Numbered from the stretch's first letter, positions 16,819 through 28,901 are shown. The stretch is DNA of 64,000 nt from Caulobacter sp. Root343 (GCF_001425745.1 NZ_LMDF01000002.1:200481-264480); one strand, 5' to 3'. Numbers and translations: made by a program. The notes: generated from the sequence alone by a model not told the origin.

Positions 16819-17625
16819 ATGAGCGCTCGCCGCGAAAACACTCTGTCCCCGGGCTTGTTGGGCTCGATCGCGCTGCACGGAGCCGTGGCGGCGCTGATCG
16901 TGTTCGGCCTGCCGTGGAAGGCCGCCAAGCCGATCACCATCGGCGAGTCGGTGCCGGTGACCATCGTCACCAACGGCCCGACCAATGTCCGCCCAGCCGA
17001 GGAAGCGCCGGTCGAGCAGACGGCGCAGACCCCGGACCCGACACCCGAGGCCACGCCGCAGCCGCCGGCCCCGACGCCGGCGCCGACCCCGACGCCCGCC
17101 GCCGCGCCGCCCAAGCCGACCACGGTCCCCAAGCCTGCCCCGACCCCGACGCCGGCCAAGCCGACCCAGGCCAAGAAGAACGACGACTTCTTCGCCTCGC
17201 TGGAAGCCTCGATCGCCAAGTCCAAGAAGGCGACCGGCAAGCCGACCGCCAATGCTCCCAAGGGCCCGGCTCGCGCGGAGACCTCGGTCTCGGCCCGTCC
17301 GGCTCTGGGCGCGGCCACGGGCCTGTCCGCCGCCGCGCTGGGGCGCCTGCGGGGCGAGGTCCAGGATCGCTGGAACCCCAACTGCGAGGTCGAGGGCGGC
17401 GCCAACGTCAATGTCCGCGTGGTGTTCGTGATCGGACCGGGCGGCCGCGTCGTCGGCCAGCCGGAGTCGCCGGGCACGTCCTCGCCCGATCCGGTGGTCA
17501 AGGCCGCCTCGGACCGCGCCATCCGGGCGCTGTTCGCCGCCTCGCCGTTCGCCTACCTGCCCTCCGACCTGTACGGTCAGAAAATCGCCCTGAATTTCAA
17601 CGCAAAACAGGCCTGTTCGCGTTGA
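16819..17625 (+). CDS. tolA: Tol-Pal bridging protein TolA
   Basis: A 268-residue TolA: an N-terminal transmembrane anchor ([20 protein letters not shown]), a long Pro/Thr/Ala-rich periplasmic spacer (about residues 60-120), a Lys-rich helical part, and a C-terminal TonB/TolA-like domain with one cysteine pair ([10 protein letters not shown] and KQACSR). TolA spans the periplasm and contacts Pal and TolB, coupling the TolQR motor to the outer membrane. The spacer is mainly [11 protein letters not shown] rather than the Lys-Ala-Glu helix of E. coli TolA, as is common in alphaproteobacteria. Its stop overlaps an in-frame upstream ATG of tolB (TGATG). Confidence 0.93.
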   Translation: MSARRENTLSPGLLGSIALHGAVAALIVFGLPWKAAKPITIGESVPVTIVTNGPTNVRPAEEAPVEQTAQTPDPTPEATPQPPAPTPAPTPTPAAAPPKPTTVPKPAPTPTPAKPTQAKKNDDFFASLEASIAKSKKATGKPTANAPKGPARAETSVSARPALGAATGLSAAALGRLRGEVQDRWNPNCEVEGGANVNVRVVFVIGPGGRVVGQPESPGTSSPDPVVKAASDRAIRALFAASPFAYLPSDLYGQKIALNFNAKQACSR

Positions 17626-17648
17626 TGTCTGGAAAGAAGGAGACCTCG

Positions 17649-18965
17649 ATGCGCCTCAAAGCCCCACTGGGACTGCGAGCCCTGGTGCTGATGGCCGTCG
17701 TCCTGCTGGGCGGCGCCGCTTTCGTGACCCCGGCGGCCGCGCAGATCGAGGTCGACATCAATTCCGGCGCGGTCAAGCCGTTGCCGATCGCGGTCCCGGC
17801 CTTCTCCGGCGCCACGCGCGGGGCCGAGATCGCCCAGGTCATCACCGGCAATCTCGAGCGTTCGGGCCTGTTCCAGCCGCTGAACGTCTCGGGCGTCCCC
17901 GACAAGCTGCAGGACGTCAACGTCCAGCCGCGCTTCCCGGACTGGCAGGCGACCGGGGCCCAGGCCCTGATCAACGGCCAGGTCACGGTCGGCGCGGACG
18001 GCGGCCTGCGCGTCGACTTCCGCCTGTGGGACGTGTTCAGCCAGCAGCAGCTGCTGGGCCTGCAGTTCAGCTCGACGCCGGACAACTGGCGCCGCGTGGC
18101 CCACAAGATCAGCGACGCGGTCTATGAGCGTCTGACCGGCGAGAAGGGCTATTTCGACACCCGCGTCGCTTTCGTCGCCGAGAGCGGGCCCAAGCTGGCC
18201 CGGGTCAAGCGTCTGGCGATCATGGACCAGGACGGCGCCAATCCGCAGTACCTGACCGACGGCTCGTACATCGTCATGACGCCGCGCTTCTCGTCGACCA
18301 GCCAGGAACTGACCTACATGGCCCTGCGGCCGACCGGGTCGTCGATCTACCTGCTGAACCTGGAGACCAGCCGCCAGGAAACGGTCGGCAAGTTCCCCGG
18401 CATGGTGTTCGCTCCGCGCTTCTCGCCCGACGGCAGCAAGGTGGCGTTCTCGGTCGAGAAGGCCGGCAACAGCGACATCTACTTGATGGACCTGCGCAGC
18501 CGGTCCTCGACCCGCATCACCACCGACCCGTCGATCGACACCTCGCCGTCGTTCTCGCCGGACGGAAGCAAGATCGCCTTCAACTCCGACCGCGGCGGCC
18601 AGGCCCAGCTTTATGTGATGAACACCGACGGCTCGGGCGTGCGCCGCATCTCGTACGGCGGCGGCCGCTACACGACCCCGGTCTGGAGCCCGCGCGGCGA
18701 CTTCATCGCCTTCACCAAACAGACGGGCGGGGAGTTCCACATCGGCGTCATGCGCCCCGACGGCAGCGACGAGCGCCTGCTGACCACCAGCTATCTGGAC
18801 GAGGGCCCGACCTGGGCGCCGAACGGCCGGGTGCTGATGTTCTTCCGCGAAGGCGCCAGCGGCAATCCCAAGCTCTGGACGGTGGACGTCACCGGCCGGA
18901 TCCTCCGGCCGGCCGCCTATAACGGCTCGGGCTCCGACCCGGCCTGGTCGCCGTTGCTCGACTGA
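17649..18965 (+). CDS. tolB: Tol-Pal periplasmic beta-propeller TolB
   Basis: A 438-residue exported protein. The signal peptide covers [20 protein letters not shown], with cleavage after AAA-QI. An N-terminal alpha/beta domain ([20 protein letters not shown]) is followed by a six-bladed WD40-like/PD40 propeller with repeated [11 protein letters not shown] and [20 protein letters not shown] motifs. TolB binds Pal and releases it for relocation when TolA pulls. ATG 17649 is preferred (AAGGAG spaced 7 nt) over ATG 17625, which overlaps the tolA stop. Length matches the family. Confidence 0.97.
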   Translation: MRLKAPLGLRALVLMAVVLLGGAAFVTPAAAQIEVDINSGAVKPLPIAVPAFSGATRGAEIAQVITGNLERSGLFQPLNVSGVPDKLQDVNVQPRFPDWQATGAQALINGQVTVGADGGLRVDFRLWDVFSQQQLLGLQFSSTPDNWRRVAHKISDAVYERLTGEKGYFDTRVAFVAESGPKLARVKRLAIMDQDGANPQYLTDGSYIVMTPRFSSTSQELTYMALRPTGSSIYLLNLETSRQETVGKFPGMVFAPRFSPDGSKVAFSVEKAGNSDIYLMDLRSRSSTRITTDPSIDTSPSFSPDGSKIAFNSDRGGQAQLYVMNTDGSGVRRISYGGGRYTTPVWSPRGDFIAFTKQTGGEFHIGVMRPDGSDERLLTTSYLDEGPTWAPNGRVLMFFREGASGNPKLWTVDVTGRILRPAAYNGSGSDPAWSPLLD

Positions 18966-19174
18966 TTGACACATTGTCGGGGCAACCTGCGCCTTGCGAA
19001 GGCGTTGTTGCGCCAGCACTAGCGTTGCTTGCCTATTCGCGCCGCAAGTGAATCCGCATCGTTTGACGTCGATCTGACATCATTGTGAGATTGGTCAGAC
19101 ATTTAGAGGGTCCATTCCAAGCGTCTCGCAGGTATGGATCAGGTCCAGAGTTCGTAGACTTGAGGAGAAACTGG

Positions 19175-19726
19175 ATGAGCTTCGACACCCAGCGCGCCGT
19201 TAGACTGGCGCTCGTCGGCTTGGCCGCAGCCTCGCTCGCCGCCTGCGCTTCGCGTCCGAAGCCCCAGCCTGTCGCGCCGACGCCGGAGGCGCCGCCGGCC
19301 GCGCCGAGCAGCCCCTACAGCCCGCCGGCTCAGCCGCCGGTCTCGAGCGGCGTCCTGCCGGGCTCGGTGCAGGACTTCGTCGTCAATGTCGGCGACCGCG
19401 TCTATTTCGACACCGACGAGTATTCGATCCGCGCCGACGCCCAACCGGTCCTGGCCGGCCAGGCCCAGTGGCTGAACCGCTATCCGGCGGTGAAGGTCCG
19501 GATCGAAGGCAACGCCGACGAACGCGGCACCCGCGAGTACAACCTCGCGCTCGGCGCCCGCCGCGCCAACGCCGTCCGCGACTTCCTGGTCGGCCAGGGC
19601 GTCGCCGGCGCGCGCATCGAAACGATCTCGTTCGGCAAGGAACGTCCGATCGATCCGGGCACGACCGAGGAAGCATGGGCCAAGAACCGTAACGGCCACA
19701 CGGCCATCACGGACGGCGCCCGCTAA
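19175..19726 (+). CDS. pal: Peptidoglycan-associated lipoprotein Pal
   Basis: A 183-residue outer-membrane lipoprotein. The lipobox ASLAAC (about residues 19-24) gives the lipidated cysteine, followed by a Pro-rich linker and a C-terminal OmpA-like domain. The peptidoglycan-binding signature is VRIEGNADERGTREYNLALG then ARRANAVRDFLVGQGV, with the diaminopimelate-contacting Asp and Arg in place. Start ATG 19175 is preceded by GAGGAG. In Caulobacter, Pal is essential and localises to the division site and pole. A hairpin with a short T-run follows, which may limit read-through to cpoB. Confidence 0.96.
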   Translation: MSFDTQRAVRLALVGLAAASLAACASRPKPQPVAPTPEAPPAAPSSPYSPPAQPPVSSGVLPGSVQDFVVNVGDRVYFDTDEYSIRADAQPVLAGQAQWLNRYPAVKVRIEGNADERGTREYNLALGARRANAVRDFLVGQGVAGARIETISFGKERPIDPGTTEEAWAKNRNGHTAITDGAR

Positions 19727-19739
19727 TACCGCATAGAAC

Positions 19740-19777
19740 AGGGCGGCTTCGCGAACGCGTAGCCGCCCTAGTTTTGT
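19740..19777 (+). terminator. Terminator-like hairpin after pal
   Basis: AGGGCGGCT (19740-19748) pairs with AGCCGCCCT (19761-19769); the 12-nt loop itself contains CGCG/CGCG. AGTTTTGT follows. cpoB begins 27 bp further on, so termination is probably partial. Confidence 0.6.
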
Positions 19778-19803
19778 CTACTCCCTACCGGTAAATCACG
19801 GTC

Positions 19804-20661
19804 ATGAAGCTGAAATCCGCCCTGCTCGCCGTCCTGTTCGCCTCGTCAGCCGCCGTGGCCGTGGCCCAGACCCCGCTGCCGCCCGCTGATCCGCTGGACG
19901 ACCGCTCGGCCAAGCGCGTGGAGCGGATGGAAAAGGTGGTGCGCGAGCTGCGTGCGATCGTCTTCCAGGGCCGCGACACCGGCAAGCCCGTCGTGGTCCA
20001 GCCGGCCGAGACCGACGCTCAGATCGCCGCGCTCAACGAGCGGGTCGGCGACCTGGAACAGACCCTGACCAAGCTGAACGGCCAGAACGAGGGCGTGACC
20101 CACGACCTCGACCAGGCCCGCCGCACCGCCGCCGACCAGAAGGCTCGAGCGGATTCGCTGGAGCAACGCCTGGCCGCCGTCGAAAAGACCCTGGCCGATC
20201 TGCAGACCGCCGCCGCCGCCCAGGTCGCCGCCGCGCCCGTCGGCGGGAGCGTGCCGCCGCCGCCCGCGCCGCCGGCCGAACCGGCCGTGGCCTTCAAGCA
20301 GGCCAAGGACCTGCTGCTGGCCGGCGACTACGCCAACGCCGAGCAGGCGTTCTCGGCCTATGTCGCCAACTATCCGGACAACGCCAAGGCGCCCGAGGCC
20401 CGCTACTGGCTGGGCGAGACCCTGTTCGTGCGCGAGGCCTATACCGACGCGGCCGGAGCCTATATCGGCGCGATCCGCGGCTGGCCGCAGACGAGCTGGG
20501 CGCCGGACGCCACCTTGAAGCTGGCCCGCTCGATGGTGGCCATGAAGAAGACCGCCGAGGCCTGCCGCACCCTGGACGAGCTGTCGAAGCGTTATCCCAA
20601 GGCGCCGGCCCAGGTGGTCTCGCGCGCGGCCTCGACCCGCGTCGCGGCCAAGTGCGGTTAG
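19804..20661 (+). CDS. cpoB: Tol-Pal coordinator CpoB (YbgF)
   Basis: A 285-residue exported protein: signal peptide (KLKSALLAVLFASSAAVAVA), N-terminal coiled coil (about residues 60-130, e.g. IAALNERVGDLEQTLTKLNG), a Pro/Ala linker, and three C-terminal TPR repeats (FKQAKDLLLAGDYANAEQAF, then APEARYWLGETLFVREAYTD). This is the standard CpoB/YbgF plan; the E. coli protein links Tol-Pal with peptidoglycan synthase activity during division. It sits at the end of the tol cluster. Its stop overlaps the tilS GTG start by 10 bp, so tilS translation is coupled to it. Confidence 0.94.
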   Translation: MKLKSALLAVLFASSAAVAVAQTPLPPADPLDDRSAKRVERMEKVVRELRAIVFQGRDTGKPVVVQPAETDAQIAALNERVGDLEQTLTKLNGQNEGVTHDLDQARRTAADQKARADSLEQRLAAVEKTLADLQTAAAAQVAAAPVGGSVPPPPAPPAEPAVAFKQAKDLLLAGDYANAEQAFSAYVANYPDNAKAPEARYWLGETLFVREAYTDAAGAYIGAIRGWPQTSWAPDATLKLARSMVAMKKTAEACRTLDELSKRYPKAPAQVVSRAASTRVAAKCG

Positions 20662-21875
20662 ACGAGATCCGAGCCGCCCTTGATCGGCGGCTCGATCCTC
20701 TATCCGCGGCCCCGCTGGCCGTCGGCTTCTCGGGCGGCGGCGACTCCCTGTTCCTACTGAAGGCTACCCTGGACTGGGCGCGAGCGCAGGGCCGACCTGT
20801 GCTGGCCTTGACCGTCGATCACCAACTGCAGCCTGACAGCGCGCGCTGGACCGCCGAGGCGGTCGCCAAGGCCCATGCGTTGGGCGCCCAGGCCCGCGCC
20901 CTGGCCTGGACTGGCGACAAGCCGTCGGCTGGCTTGCCCGCCGCCGCTCGCCTGGCTCGCCACGCCCTGCTGGCCAAAGCCGCACGTGACGCCGGAGCCA
21001 AGGTCCTGCTGCTCGGCCACACCGCCAGCGACCTGGCCGAGGGCGCGGCCATGCGGGCCGAGGGCTCGAGCGTCTCCGATCCGCGCGAATGGGCGCCGTC
21101 GCCGGCTTGGCCGGAGGGGCGGGGGATCTTTCTGCTGCGGCCGTTGCTGTCCTTGAGCCGCGCGGCGATCCGCGGGGCCCTGGCCGACCAGGGCGAGACC
21201 TGGCTGGACGATCCCGCCAATGTCGACCTCCGCTACGCCCGGGCGCGCGCTCGGGCGGCGGGGGCGGACGAGATTCCTGAAATCGAGGCTTCGACACTCG
21301 CGCCGCCAACCTTCGCGGTTGATGCGGCGGGAGCGATCCGCCTGCCTCGCAACGCCGCCGCCGCCTATCTGGCCGCCGCCCTGCTGTGCGCGGCCGGAAC
21401 GGCGAGGCCGCCGCGCGGCGAGCGCTTGTCGCGCCTGGTCGAGCGCTTGCGATCGGGCGAGGCCTTCACCGCCACCTTGGCCGGCGCGCGGATCGAGGCC
21501 GGGGCGGAGGCGCTGATCTGCCGCGACGCCGGCGAAAGCGCGCGGGGCGGCCTTGCGCCGCTGGACCTCGCGCTTGGCGAAACCGGTGTCTGGGACGGGC
21601 GGTGGGAGGTTGCGGCGGGCGAGGCCCCGCTGGCCGTCACGGCCCTGAAGGGCCGGGCCGCGAGCCTGTCCGCCGGGCAGCGCGCCCGCCTGCTGATGGT
21701 TCCGGCGGCCGCTCGGCCAAGCTTGCCGCTGCTCCTGCGGCATGGCGCGGCGCCCGCTCTTGCTCCGCTTGACGGCCCGGACCTTGCAGTCGAAGGAGAG
21801 GGACGCGCCCGCCTGCTCGTCCTGGATCGTTTCAAGGCCGCGATTGGTCTTTACGACCAAGAATCCGTGACTTGA
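20652..21875 (+). CDS. tilS: tRNA(Ile)-lysidine synthase TilS
   Basis: A 407-residue ATP-dependent ligase that converts the wobble cytidine of the CAU-anticodon isoleucine tRNA to lysidine, an essential step for reading AUA. The PP-loop is [13 protein letters not shown] (about residues 24-36; family SGGxDS), and further conserved parts are [12 protein letters not shown] and [12 protein letters not shown] (usual HHxxDxxE becomes HTASDLAE). The start is GTG 20652 inside the end of cpoB. The C-terminal half is less conserved. A transcript from the tol cluster probably runs through it to ftsH. Confidence 0.9.
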   Translation: MRLDEIRAALDRRLDPLSAAPLAVGFSGGGDSLFLLKATLDWARAQGRPVLALTVDHQLQPDSARWTAEAVAKAHALGAQARALAWTGDKPSAGLPAAARLARHALLAKAARDAGAKVLLLGHTASDLAEGAAMRAEGSSVSDPREWAPSPAWPEGRGIFLLRPLLSLSRAAIRGALADQGETWLDDPANVDLRYARARARAAGADEIPEIEASTLAPPTFAVDAAGAIRLPRNAAAAYLAAALLCAAGTARPPRGERLSRLVERLRSGEAFTATLAGARIEAGAEALICRDAGESARGGLAPLDLALGETGVWDGRWEVAAGEAPLAVTALKGRAASLSAGQRARLLMVPAAARPSLPLLLRHGAAPALAPLDGPDLAVEGEGRARLLVLDRFKAAIGLYDQESVT

Positions 21876-21951
21876 TGTCACGCGCGTGGCGTTCGTGCTC
21901 GCGACCCCTTATCTTGGTGGGTCAAGACCTATCGTTGGGAAGACGAAGCGT

Positions 21952-23832
<1,881 letters not shown>

Positions 23833-23871
23833 CCTGGCGAACGCGGCCCCGTCCGCCTCAGACCAAGAACG

Positions 23872-23901
23872 AAGCCGGTCCCTCGCGGGGCCGGCTTTTT
23901 T
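23872..23901 (+). terminator. Rho-independent terminator after ftsH
   Basis: An 11-bp stem AAGCCGGTCCC / GGGGCCGGCTT (one T-G pair) with a TCGC tetraloop, followed by a run of six T. It is the clearest intrinsic terminator in the window. Confidence 0.93.
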
Positions 23902-24034
23902 CTGGCCCCGAAACGGGTCGTCGATCCCCGCGTCATCGCCGGGCGACATGGAACCCCGAAGGCCGATCGCGCCTTTTCTAGGCGACGAGAAGCGACCTCG
24001 TCACGGATCAGGCCGCTGGTACAGGGCCGCCGAT

Positions 24035-26179
24035 ATGCGCCGGGGGGCTTTGCGATTGGAAACCGTGACCGCCAATGACGAGCTCCACGGCTCGCGGCGC
24101 GCCTCGCCAACGATCCCCGCCTTCCTGGCCGGGTTTGGCGACATGGGCGCGGCGGTGGCGGGCCGTGACTGGTCGGGCTCGCCGCTGGGCCCGCCCGAGA
24201 CCTGGCCCGCCGCCCTGAAGGTCGCCGCCGGTTTCTTGCTGGCCTCGCCGATCCCGTCCTTCCTGGCCTGGGGTCCGGAAGCCCTGGTCCTGCACAACGA
24301 CGCGGCGCGATCGCTGCTGGCCGCCAACGCCGCCGCCTTGGGCGCCCCGTTCGAGGCGGTGTTCCCGATCGCCGCCGGCGTTTCCCTGCTGATCCAGGCT
24401 CAGGCCGGCGAAAGCGTGGTCCAGGAGCGTGTCGCCTTCTCTCGCCCTGACGGCGAGGCGGCCTGGTGCAACCTGATGTTCGCGCCGGTGCGCGACGAGG
24501 CTGGCGCCGTCGCCGGCGTCCACATCCTCTGCAACGACATCACCGAACGCGTCCGTCGCGAGCAGGCCCATCACGAGGACGAGCGCCGCTATCGCGCCCT
24601 GTTCGAGTCGATGGACGAGGGCTTCTGCGTCATCGAGTTCGTGGACGGCCCGTTCGGCCCGCTCAGCGACTACGTCCACGTCATGGCCAACCAGGCCTTC
24701 GAGCGTCACACCGGCCTCCCCAGCGTCGTCGGTCAGAAGGTGCGCGACCTGGTCCCGGCCGAGGCGGGCAGCTGGATCGAGCGCTACGGCGGGGTGCTGC
24801 GCACCGGTGAGCCGCTACGGTTCGAGCAGGAGCTGGTGGCCACCGGCCGACACCTGGAGCTGGCCGCCTTCCGCATCGAGCCGCCGGAGCTGCGCCAGGT
24901 GGCCGTGCTGTTCCAGGACGTCACGCCCCGAAAGCAGGCCGAAGCCGAGCTGCGGCATCTGAACGAGACGCTGGAGGCTCGGGTGACCGAAGCCCTGGCC
25001 GAGCGCGAACGGACCGAAGAGGCCTTGCGCCAGGCCCAGAAGATGGAGGCCGTCGGCCAGTTGACCGGCGGTCTGGCCCACGATTTCAACAACCTTCTGG
25101 CCGGCATTTCGGGCGCCTTCGAGATGATCGACGCGCGGCTGGCCCAAGGGCGCGGCGGCGAGGTCGATCGCTACCTGGCGGCCGGCCAAGGCGCGGCGCG
25201 GCGGGCGGCCGCCCTGACCCACCGCCTGCTGGCCTTCTCACGCCGCCAGACCCTGGCCCCGCGCCCCTTGGTCATCAATCGGCTGATGGGCGATTTCGTT
25301 GAGCTGGTGCGCCGGACGGTCGGGCCTGAAATCCAGGTCGAGATGATCGCCGCCACCGGCCTCTGGGCGACGCTGGTCGACGCCAACCAGCTGGAAAACG
25401 CCCTGCTGAACCTCTGCATCAACGCCCGCGACGCCATGCCGGACGGAGGCAAGATCACGATCGAGACCGGCAACCGCTGGCTCGACGCCCGCACGGCCCG
25501 CGACCAGGGGCTGGATGCCGGCCAGTACGTCTCGGTCTGCGTCAGCGACACGGGCGGCGGGATCGACAAGGCGACGCTGGCGCGGGTGTTCGATCCGTTC
25601 TTCACCACCAAGCCGATCGGCCAGGGCACGGGTCTGGGCCTGTCGATGGTTTACGGCTTCGCTCGCCAGTCGAATGGCCACGTGCGGATCTATTCCGAGG
25701 TCGGCCAGGGCACGACGGTCTGCCTCCACCTCCCGCGCTATCTGGGCGAGGAAGAGGAGGAGGGGGCCGAGACCCTCGAACTGGCCTTGACGCCCTCGGC
25801 CGCGAAGGCGGGCAAGACGGTGCTGGTCGTCGACGACGAGCCCACCGTGCGGATGCTGGTCGCCGACGCCCTGGGCGAGCTGGGCTACGCCTGCCTGGAA
25901 GCCCCGGACGGCGCGACCGGCCTGCGGATGCTGCAGTCGAACGAGGCCATCGACCTGCTGATCACCGACGTCGGCCTGCCCGGAGGCCTGAACGGCCGGC
26001 AGGTGGCCGACGGGGCCCGCGCCCTACGGCCTGCTCTGAAGGTGCTGTTCATCACCGGCTATGCCGAGAACGCCGTCCTCAACCACGGCCACATCGAGCC
26101 TGGCATGGAGGTGCTGACCAAGCCCTTCGCGGTCGCCGACCTGGCCGGCCGGGTCGACCGGATGCTGCGCGAGGGGTAG
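24035..26179 (+). CDS. Hybrid PAS sensor histidine kinase with receiver domain
   Basis: About 714 residues with no transmembrane helix, so a cytoplasmic sensor. Order: a first PAS-like domain (about 20-175, containing [16 protein letters not shown], typical of this kinase family), a second PAS (about 185-305), a short coiled coil, HisKA with phospho-acceptor His349 ([15 protein letters not shown]), HATPase with N-box [16 protein letters not shown] and G-boxes [11 protein letters not shown] and [12 protein letters not shown], then a receiver with Asp645 ([11 protein letters not shown]). The receiver implies a phosphorelay or feedback role, perhaps with the stand-alone receiver at 27109. The start is uncertain: ATG 23948, ATG 24035 and GTG 24065 are all possible. 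The signal is unknown. Confidence 0.88.
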   Translation: MRRGALRLETVTANDELHGSRRASPTIPAFLAGFGDMGAAVAGRDWSGSPLGPPETWPAALKVAAGFLLASPIPSFLAWGPEALVLHNDAARSLLAANAAALGAPFEAVFPIAAGVSLLIQAQAGESVVQERVAFSRPDGEAAWCNLMFAPVRDEAGAVAGVHILCNDITERVRREQAHHEDERRYRALFESMDEGFCVIEFVDGPFGPLSDYVHVMANQAFERHTGLPSVVGQKVRDLVPAEAGSWIERYGGVLRTGEPLRFEQELVATGRHLELAAFRIEPPELRQVAVLFQDVTPRKQAEAELRHLNETLEARVTEALAERERTEEALRQAQKMEAVGQLTGGLAHDFNNLLAGISGAFEMIDARLAQGRGGEVDRYLAAGQGAARRAAALTHRLLAFSRRQTLAPRPLVINRLMGDFVELVRRTVGPEIQVEMIAATGLWATLVDANQLENALLNLCINARDAMPDGGKITIETGNRWLDARTARDQGLDAGQYVSVCVSDTGGGIDKATLARVFDPFFTTKPIGQGTGLGLSMVYGFARQSNGHVRIYSEVGQGTTVCLHLPRYLGEEEEEGAETLELALTPSAAKAGKTVLVVDDEPTVRMLVADALGELGYACLEAPDGATGLRMLQSNEAIDLLITDVGLPGGLNGRQVADGARALRPALKVLFITGYAENAVLNHGHIEPGMEVLTKPFAVADLAGRVDRMLREG

Positions 26180-26189
26180 AACCCGGCGC

Positions 26190-27026
26190 ATGGCCAGCAC
26201 TCGCCGCCCTCGCGTGATGGGAATCGTCAACGTCACGCCCGACAGCTTCTCGGACGGAGGCCAGTTCCTGTCGACCGCCGACGGGATCGAGCACGCCCGC
26301 CGGCTGATCGCCCAGGGCGCCGACATCCTGGACATCGGCGGTGAGAGCACCCGCCCCGGCGCGACGCCGGTCTCGGAGTTCGACGAGATCCTGCGGGTCG
26401 TCCCGCTGATCGAAGCCATCCGCGCGGCCAGCGACATCCCGATCTCGATCGACACCATGAAGCCGGCGGTCGCCCGCGCGGCGGTCAAGGCCGGGGCCAC
26501 GATCTGGAACGACGTGACCGCCCTGCGCGTCTCGCCGAACGCGCCGGAGGTCGCCGCCGAGCTGGGCTGCGAGGTGGTGCTGATGCACATGCTGGGCCAG
26601 CCGGGGACCATGCAGGAAGCGCCGCGCTACGACGACGTCGTCGCCGAGGTCGAGGCCTTCCTGCTGGCCCGGGCCTTCACGGCCATGGCCGCCGGGGTCG
26701 CCAAGGAGAAGATCTGGCTGGATCCCGGGATCGGCTTCGGGAAGACGCTCGCCCACAACCTGGCCCTGCTGGCGGCCCTGCCGCGCTTCGTGGCTCTGGG
26801 CTATCCGGTCCTGCTGGGCGCCAGCCGCAAGCGGTTCATCGCCGGCCTGGATCCCTCGGCCGGCGAGGCGACCGACCGCCTGGGCGGCTCGCTGGCGACC
26901 CACCTGGCGGGCGCGGCGGCGGGCGTGGCGGCGGTGCGGGTCCATGACGTGCGCGAGACGGTCCAGGCCCTGGACGTCCAGGCCGCCATCGCGGATGGCG
27001 GGAAGAACGCCGCGCGTCCCGGGTGA
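26190..27026 (+). CDS. folP: Dihydropteroate synthase
   Basis: A 278-residue TIM-barrel enzyme that joins p-aminobenzoate to the pterin diphosphate in folate synthesis, the target of sulphonamides. Signatures: MGIVNVTPDSFSDGGQF near the N-terminus, ILDIGGESTRPGA, ISIDTMKPAVA, WNDVTALR (usual NDI/NDV), MHMLGQPGTMQ, WLDPGIGFGKT and GASRKRFIAGL. All pterin-site residues expected from these motifs are present. It begins 10 bp after the hybrid kinase stop and so is probably co-transcribed with it, although a functional link is not obvious. Confidence 0.97.
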   Translation: MASTRRPRVMGIVNVTPDSFSDGGQFLSTADGIEHARRLIAQGADILDIGGESTRPGATPVSEFDEILRVVPLIEAIRAASDIPISIDTMKPAVARAAVKAGATIWNDVTALRVSPNAPEVAAELGCEVVLMHMLGQPGTMQEAPRYDDVVAEVEAFLLARAFTAMAAGVAKEKIWLDPGIGFGKTLAHNLALLAALPRFVALGYPVLLGASRKRFIAGLDPSAGEATDRLGGSLATHLAGAAAGVAAVRVHDVRETVQALDVQAAIADGGKNAARPG

Positions 27027-27108
27027 GACAGAATCGCGGCCTGGCTTGCGACGGATGGAATCGCTCGGCTTAATCGTGCGTGGACGGCTTTTCGAAAGCT
27101 CGTGAACC

Positions 27109-27462
27109 ATGCGCAAGCACGCTTTGATCATCGAAGACGAGATCCTGATCGCCCTGGAGATCGAGGATCTGCTGAAGAAGCAAGGCTTCGACAGCGTCGA
27201 CATCGCCGAGAGCCCGCTGGAGGCCCTCGACCGCGCCCTGCTGCGCAAGCCCGACCTGATCACCGCCGACTACCGCATCGTCGGCGGCACCGGAGTCGAG
27301 GCGGTGAAGATGATCATGGCGCACCTGGGGCCGATCCCGGTGGTCTATGTCACCGGCCACGCCACGGCCCTGTCCGACCAGAACAGCGACATGGTGGTGC
27401 AGAAGCCGATCCTGCCCGGCGTGCTGGCCGGCGCGTGGCAGCATGCGATGCAGGCGGCCTAG
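27109..27462 (+). CDS. Single-domain response regulator receiver
   Basis: A 117-residue stand-alone receiver domain. The acidic pocket is IIEDEIL, the phosphorylation site is Asp54 (DLITADYRIVGG), the switch Thr is in VVYVTGHATAL, and the conserved Lys is in VVQKPILPG. No output domain is present, so it must act by protein binding or as a phosphate shuttle or sink. The nearby hybrid kinase gene (24035) is a candidate partner, but folP lies between them. Many alphaproteobacterial receivers of this FATGUY or similar class feed the general stress response; the FATGUY motif itself is not seen here. Confidence 0.9.
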   Translation: MRKHALIIEDEILIALEIEDLLKKQGFDSVDIAESPLEALDRALLRKPDLITADYRIVGGTGVEAVKMIMAHLGPIPVVYVTGHATALSDQNSDMVVQKPILPGVLAGAWQHAMQAA

Positions 27463-27504
27463 GGGGCTCTCCCCATCCTTCCGATTCCCGCCTAAACACC
27501 TTGG

Positions 27505-28308
27505 ATGCCCCACACTTTCCAAGGTCGCGTCCTCGTCATCGCCGGTTCCGATTCCGGCGGCGGCGCGGGGATCCAGGCCGATATTAAGACCATCACCGCC
27601 CTAGGCGGCTACGCGGCCACCGCCATCACCGCCGTGACGGTGCAGAACACCCTGGGCGTCACCGGCGTCCACCCGATCCCGCTGGAGGTGATCGCCGCCC
27701 AGGCCCGGGCCGTGCTGGACGATATCGGCGCCGACGCGATCAAGACCGGCATGCTGGGCGACGCGGCCGTCGTCGAGACCGTCGCGGCCGCGATCGATCA
27801 CGCGGGATCGGTGCCCGCCGTCATCGACCCGGTGATGGTCGCCAAGGGTGGGGCCTCCCTGCTGGCCGACGCCGCCATCGGCGCGGTTAAGAGCCTGATG
27901 GTCCCGCGCGCGGCCCTGCTGACCCCCAACGCCCCCGAGGCCGCTGCGCTGACGGGCCTGGTGGTCGAGACCACCGACGACCTGCGCCGGGCCGGCGAGG
28001 CGCTGCTGGCCCTCGGCGCCAAGGCGGTGCTGATGAAGGGCGGCCACATCGCCGGCGAGCGCGTCGTCGACGTGCTGATGACCGCCGAGGGCGAGACCAG
28101 CTTCGAGGGCGAGCGGATCGACACCCGCCACACCCACGGGACCGGCTGCACCTTGGCCAGCGCGTGCGCCACGGGCCTGGCCCAGGGGCTGCCGCTGGAG
28201 CAGGCCGTGGCCCGGGCCTGGAACTACGTCCACGAGGCCATGCTGCGCGCGCCGGGATTCGGCGCCGGCCACGGCCCCCTCGATCACGGCTGGATGCTGC
28301 GGAAATGA
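27505..28308 (+). CDS. thiD: Hydroxymethylpyrimidine/phosphomethylpyrimidine kinase
   Basis: A 267-residue ribokinase-like enzyme that phosphorylates hydroxymethylpyrimidine twice, giving the diphosphate used by ThiE. Motifs: VIAGSDSGGGAGIQADIKTI at the N-terminus, the GYAATAITAVTVQNT strand, VIDPVMVAKGGASLL, LLTPNAPEAAALTG, VLMKGGHIAG, and the catalytic anion hole HTHGTGCTLASACATGLA with the Asp replaced by context as in the family GTGC pattern. Its stop overlaps the start of the next gene (ATGA). thiE is elsewhere in the window (1753). Confidence 0.96.
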   Translation: MPHTFQGRVLVIAGSDSGGGAGIQADIKTITALGGYAATAITAVTVQNTLGVTGVHPIPLEVIAAQARAVLDDIGADAIKTGMLGDAAVVETVAAAIDHAGSVPAVIDPVMVAKGGASLLADAAIGAVKSLMVPRAALLTPNAPEAAALTGLVVETTDDLRRAGEALLALGAKAVLMKGGHIAGERVVDVLMTAEGETSFEGERIDTRHTHGTGCTLASACATGLAQGLPLEQAVARAWNYVHEAMLRAPGFGAGHGPLDHGWMLRK

Positions 28309-28889
28309 CCCAAGACCTGGAACAGCGGCTCGTCGAGATCATCCGCGCCACCCCCACGACCTGGCATGTGCTGCGCACTGTTCAGGAGCTGGATTTGCCC
28401 GACTGGATGATCTTCTCGGGCGCCGTCTATCAGCCGGTCTTCAACCACCTGACCGGCCGCGACCTGACCTACGGCATCAAGGACTACGACGTCGCCTATC
28501 ACGACGACAGCGACACCTCGTACGAAGCCGAGGACGTGGTCATCCAGCGCGTCGCCGCCGCCTTCGAGCCGCCGCTGCGCGACCTGGTCGAGGTGCGGAA
28601 CCAGGCCCGGGTGCATCTGTGGTTCGAGAAGAAGTTCGGCGCCGACGAGCCCTATCCGCCGCTGGAGGACAGCGCCGCGGCCCTGAAGCGCTTCGTCGCC
28701 ACCGCCTTCTGCGTCGGCGTGCGGCTGGACGAGAACGACGTCCTGCGCGTCTGGGCGCCGTTCGGCCTGGAAGACCTGTTCGCCCTGCGCCTGCGACCCA
28801 ATCCCCTACGGATCAAGGGCGCGGGCGGTTGGGAGCGCACGACCGGCTCGGCCAAGGCGCGCTGGCCGGAGATCACGATCGAGGGATGA
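28305..28889 (+). CDS. Nucleotidyltransferase-like protein (COG3575/DUF925 type)
   Basis: A 194-residue cytoplasmic protein. MIFSGAVYQPVFNHLTGR followed by YGIKDYDVAYHDDSDTSYEA carries the conserved acidic pattern (KDYDVAYHDDSD) of the COG3575 nucleotidyltransferase-like family, and VRNQARVHLWFEKKFG matches its RNQARVHLW segment. The substrate is unknown. It overlaps thiD by 4 bp and is translationally coupled to it, a placement that might reflect co-expression only. A family A repeat follows. Confidence 0.85.
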   Translation: MTQDLEQRLVEIIRATPTTWHVLRTVQELDLPDWMIFSGAVYQPVFNHLTGRDLTYGIKDYDVAYHDDSDTSYEAEDVVIQRVAAAFEPPLRDLVEVRNQARVHLWFEKKFGADEPYPPLEDSAAALKRFVATAFCVGVRLDENDVLRVWAPFGLEDLFALRLRPNPLRIKGAGGWERTTGSAKARWPEITIEG

Positions 28890-28901
28890 GGCGTTAGAGG
28901 C

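Noticed and set aside
16985..17431. Arg/Pro-rich 148-codon frame inside tolA
   Set aside because: It is the out-of-frame reading of the TolA Pro/Ala/Thr spacer.
19063..19091. Sigma-70-like promoter before pal (TTGACG with TGAGAT)
   Set aside because: The -10 matches only half of the consensus and lacks the GCTANA form; too weak to list as a feature.
21871..21912. Heat-shock (sigma-32) promoter for ftsH: CTTGAT and CCCCTTAT
   Set aside because: The elements resemble consensus parts but are 28 bp apart, too far for a sigma-32 promoter. A different -35 may exist but was not convincing.
27109..27462. Assignment of the receiver to the FATGUY stress family
   Set aside because: The FATGUY motif is absent; only the general receiver residues are present.
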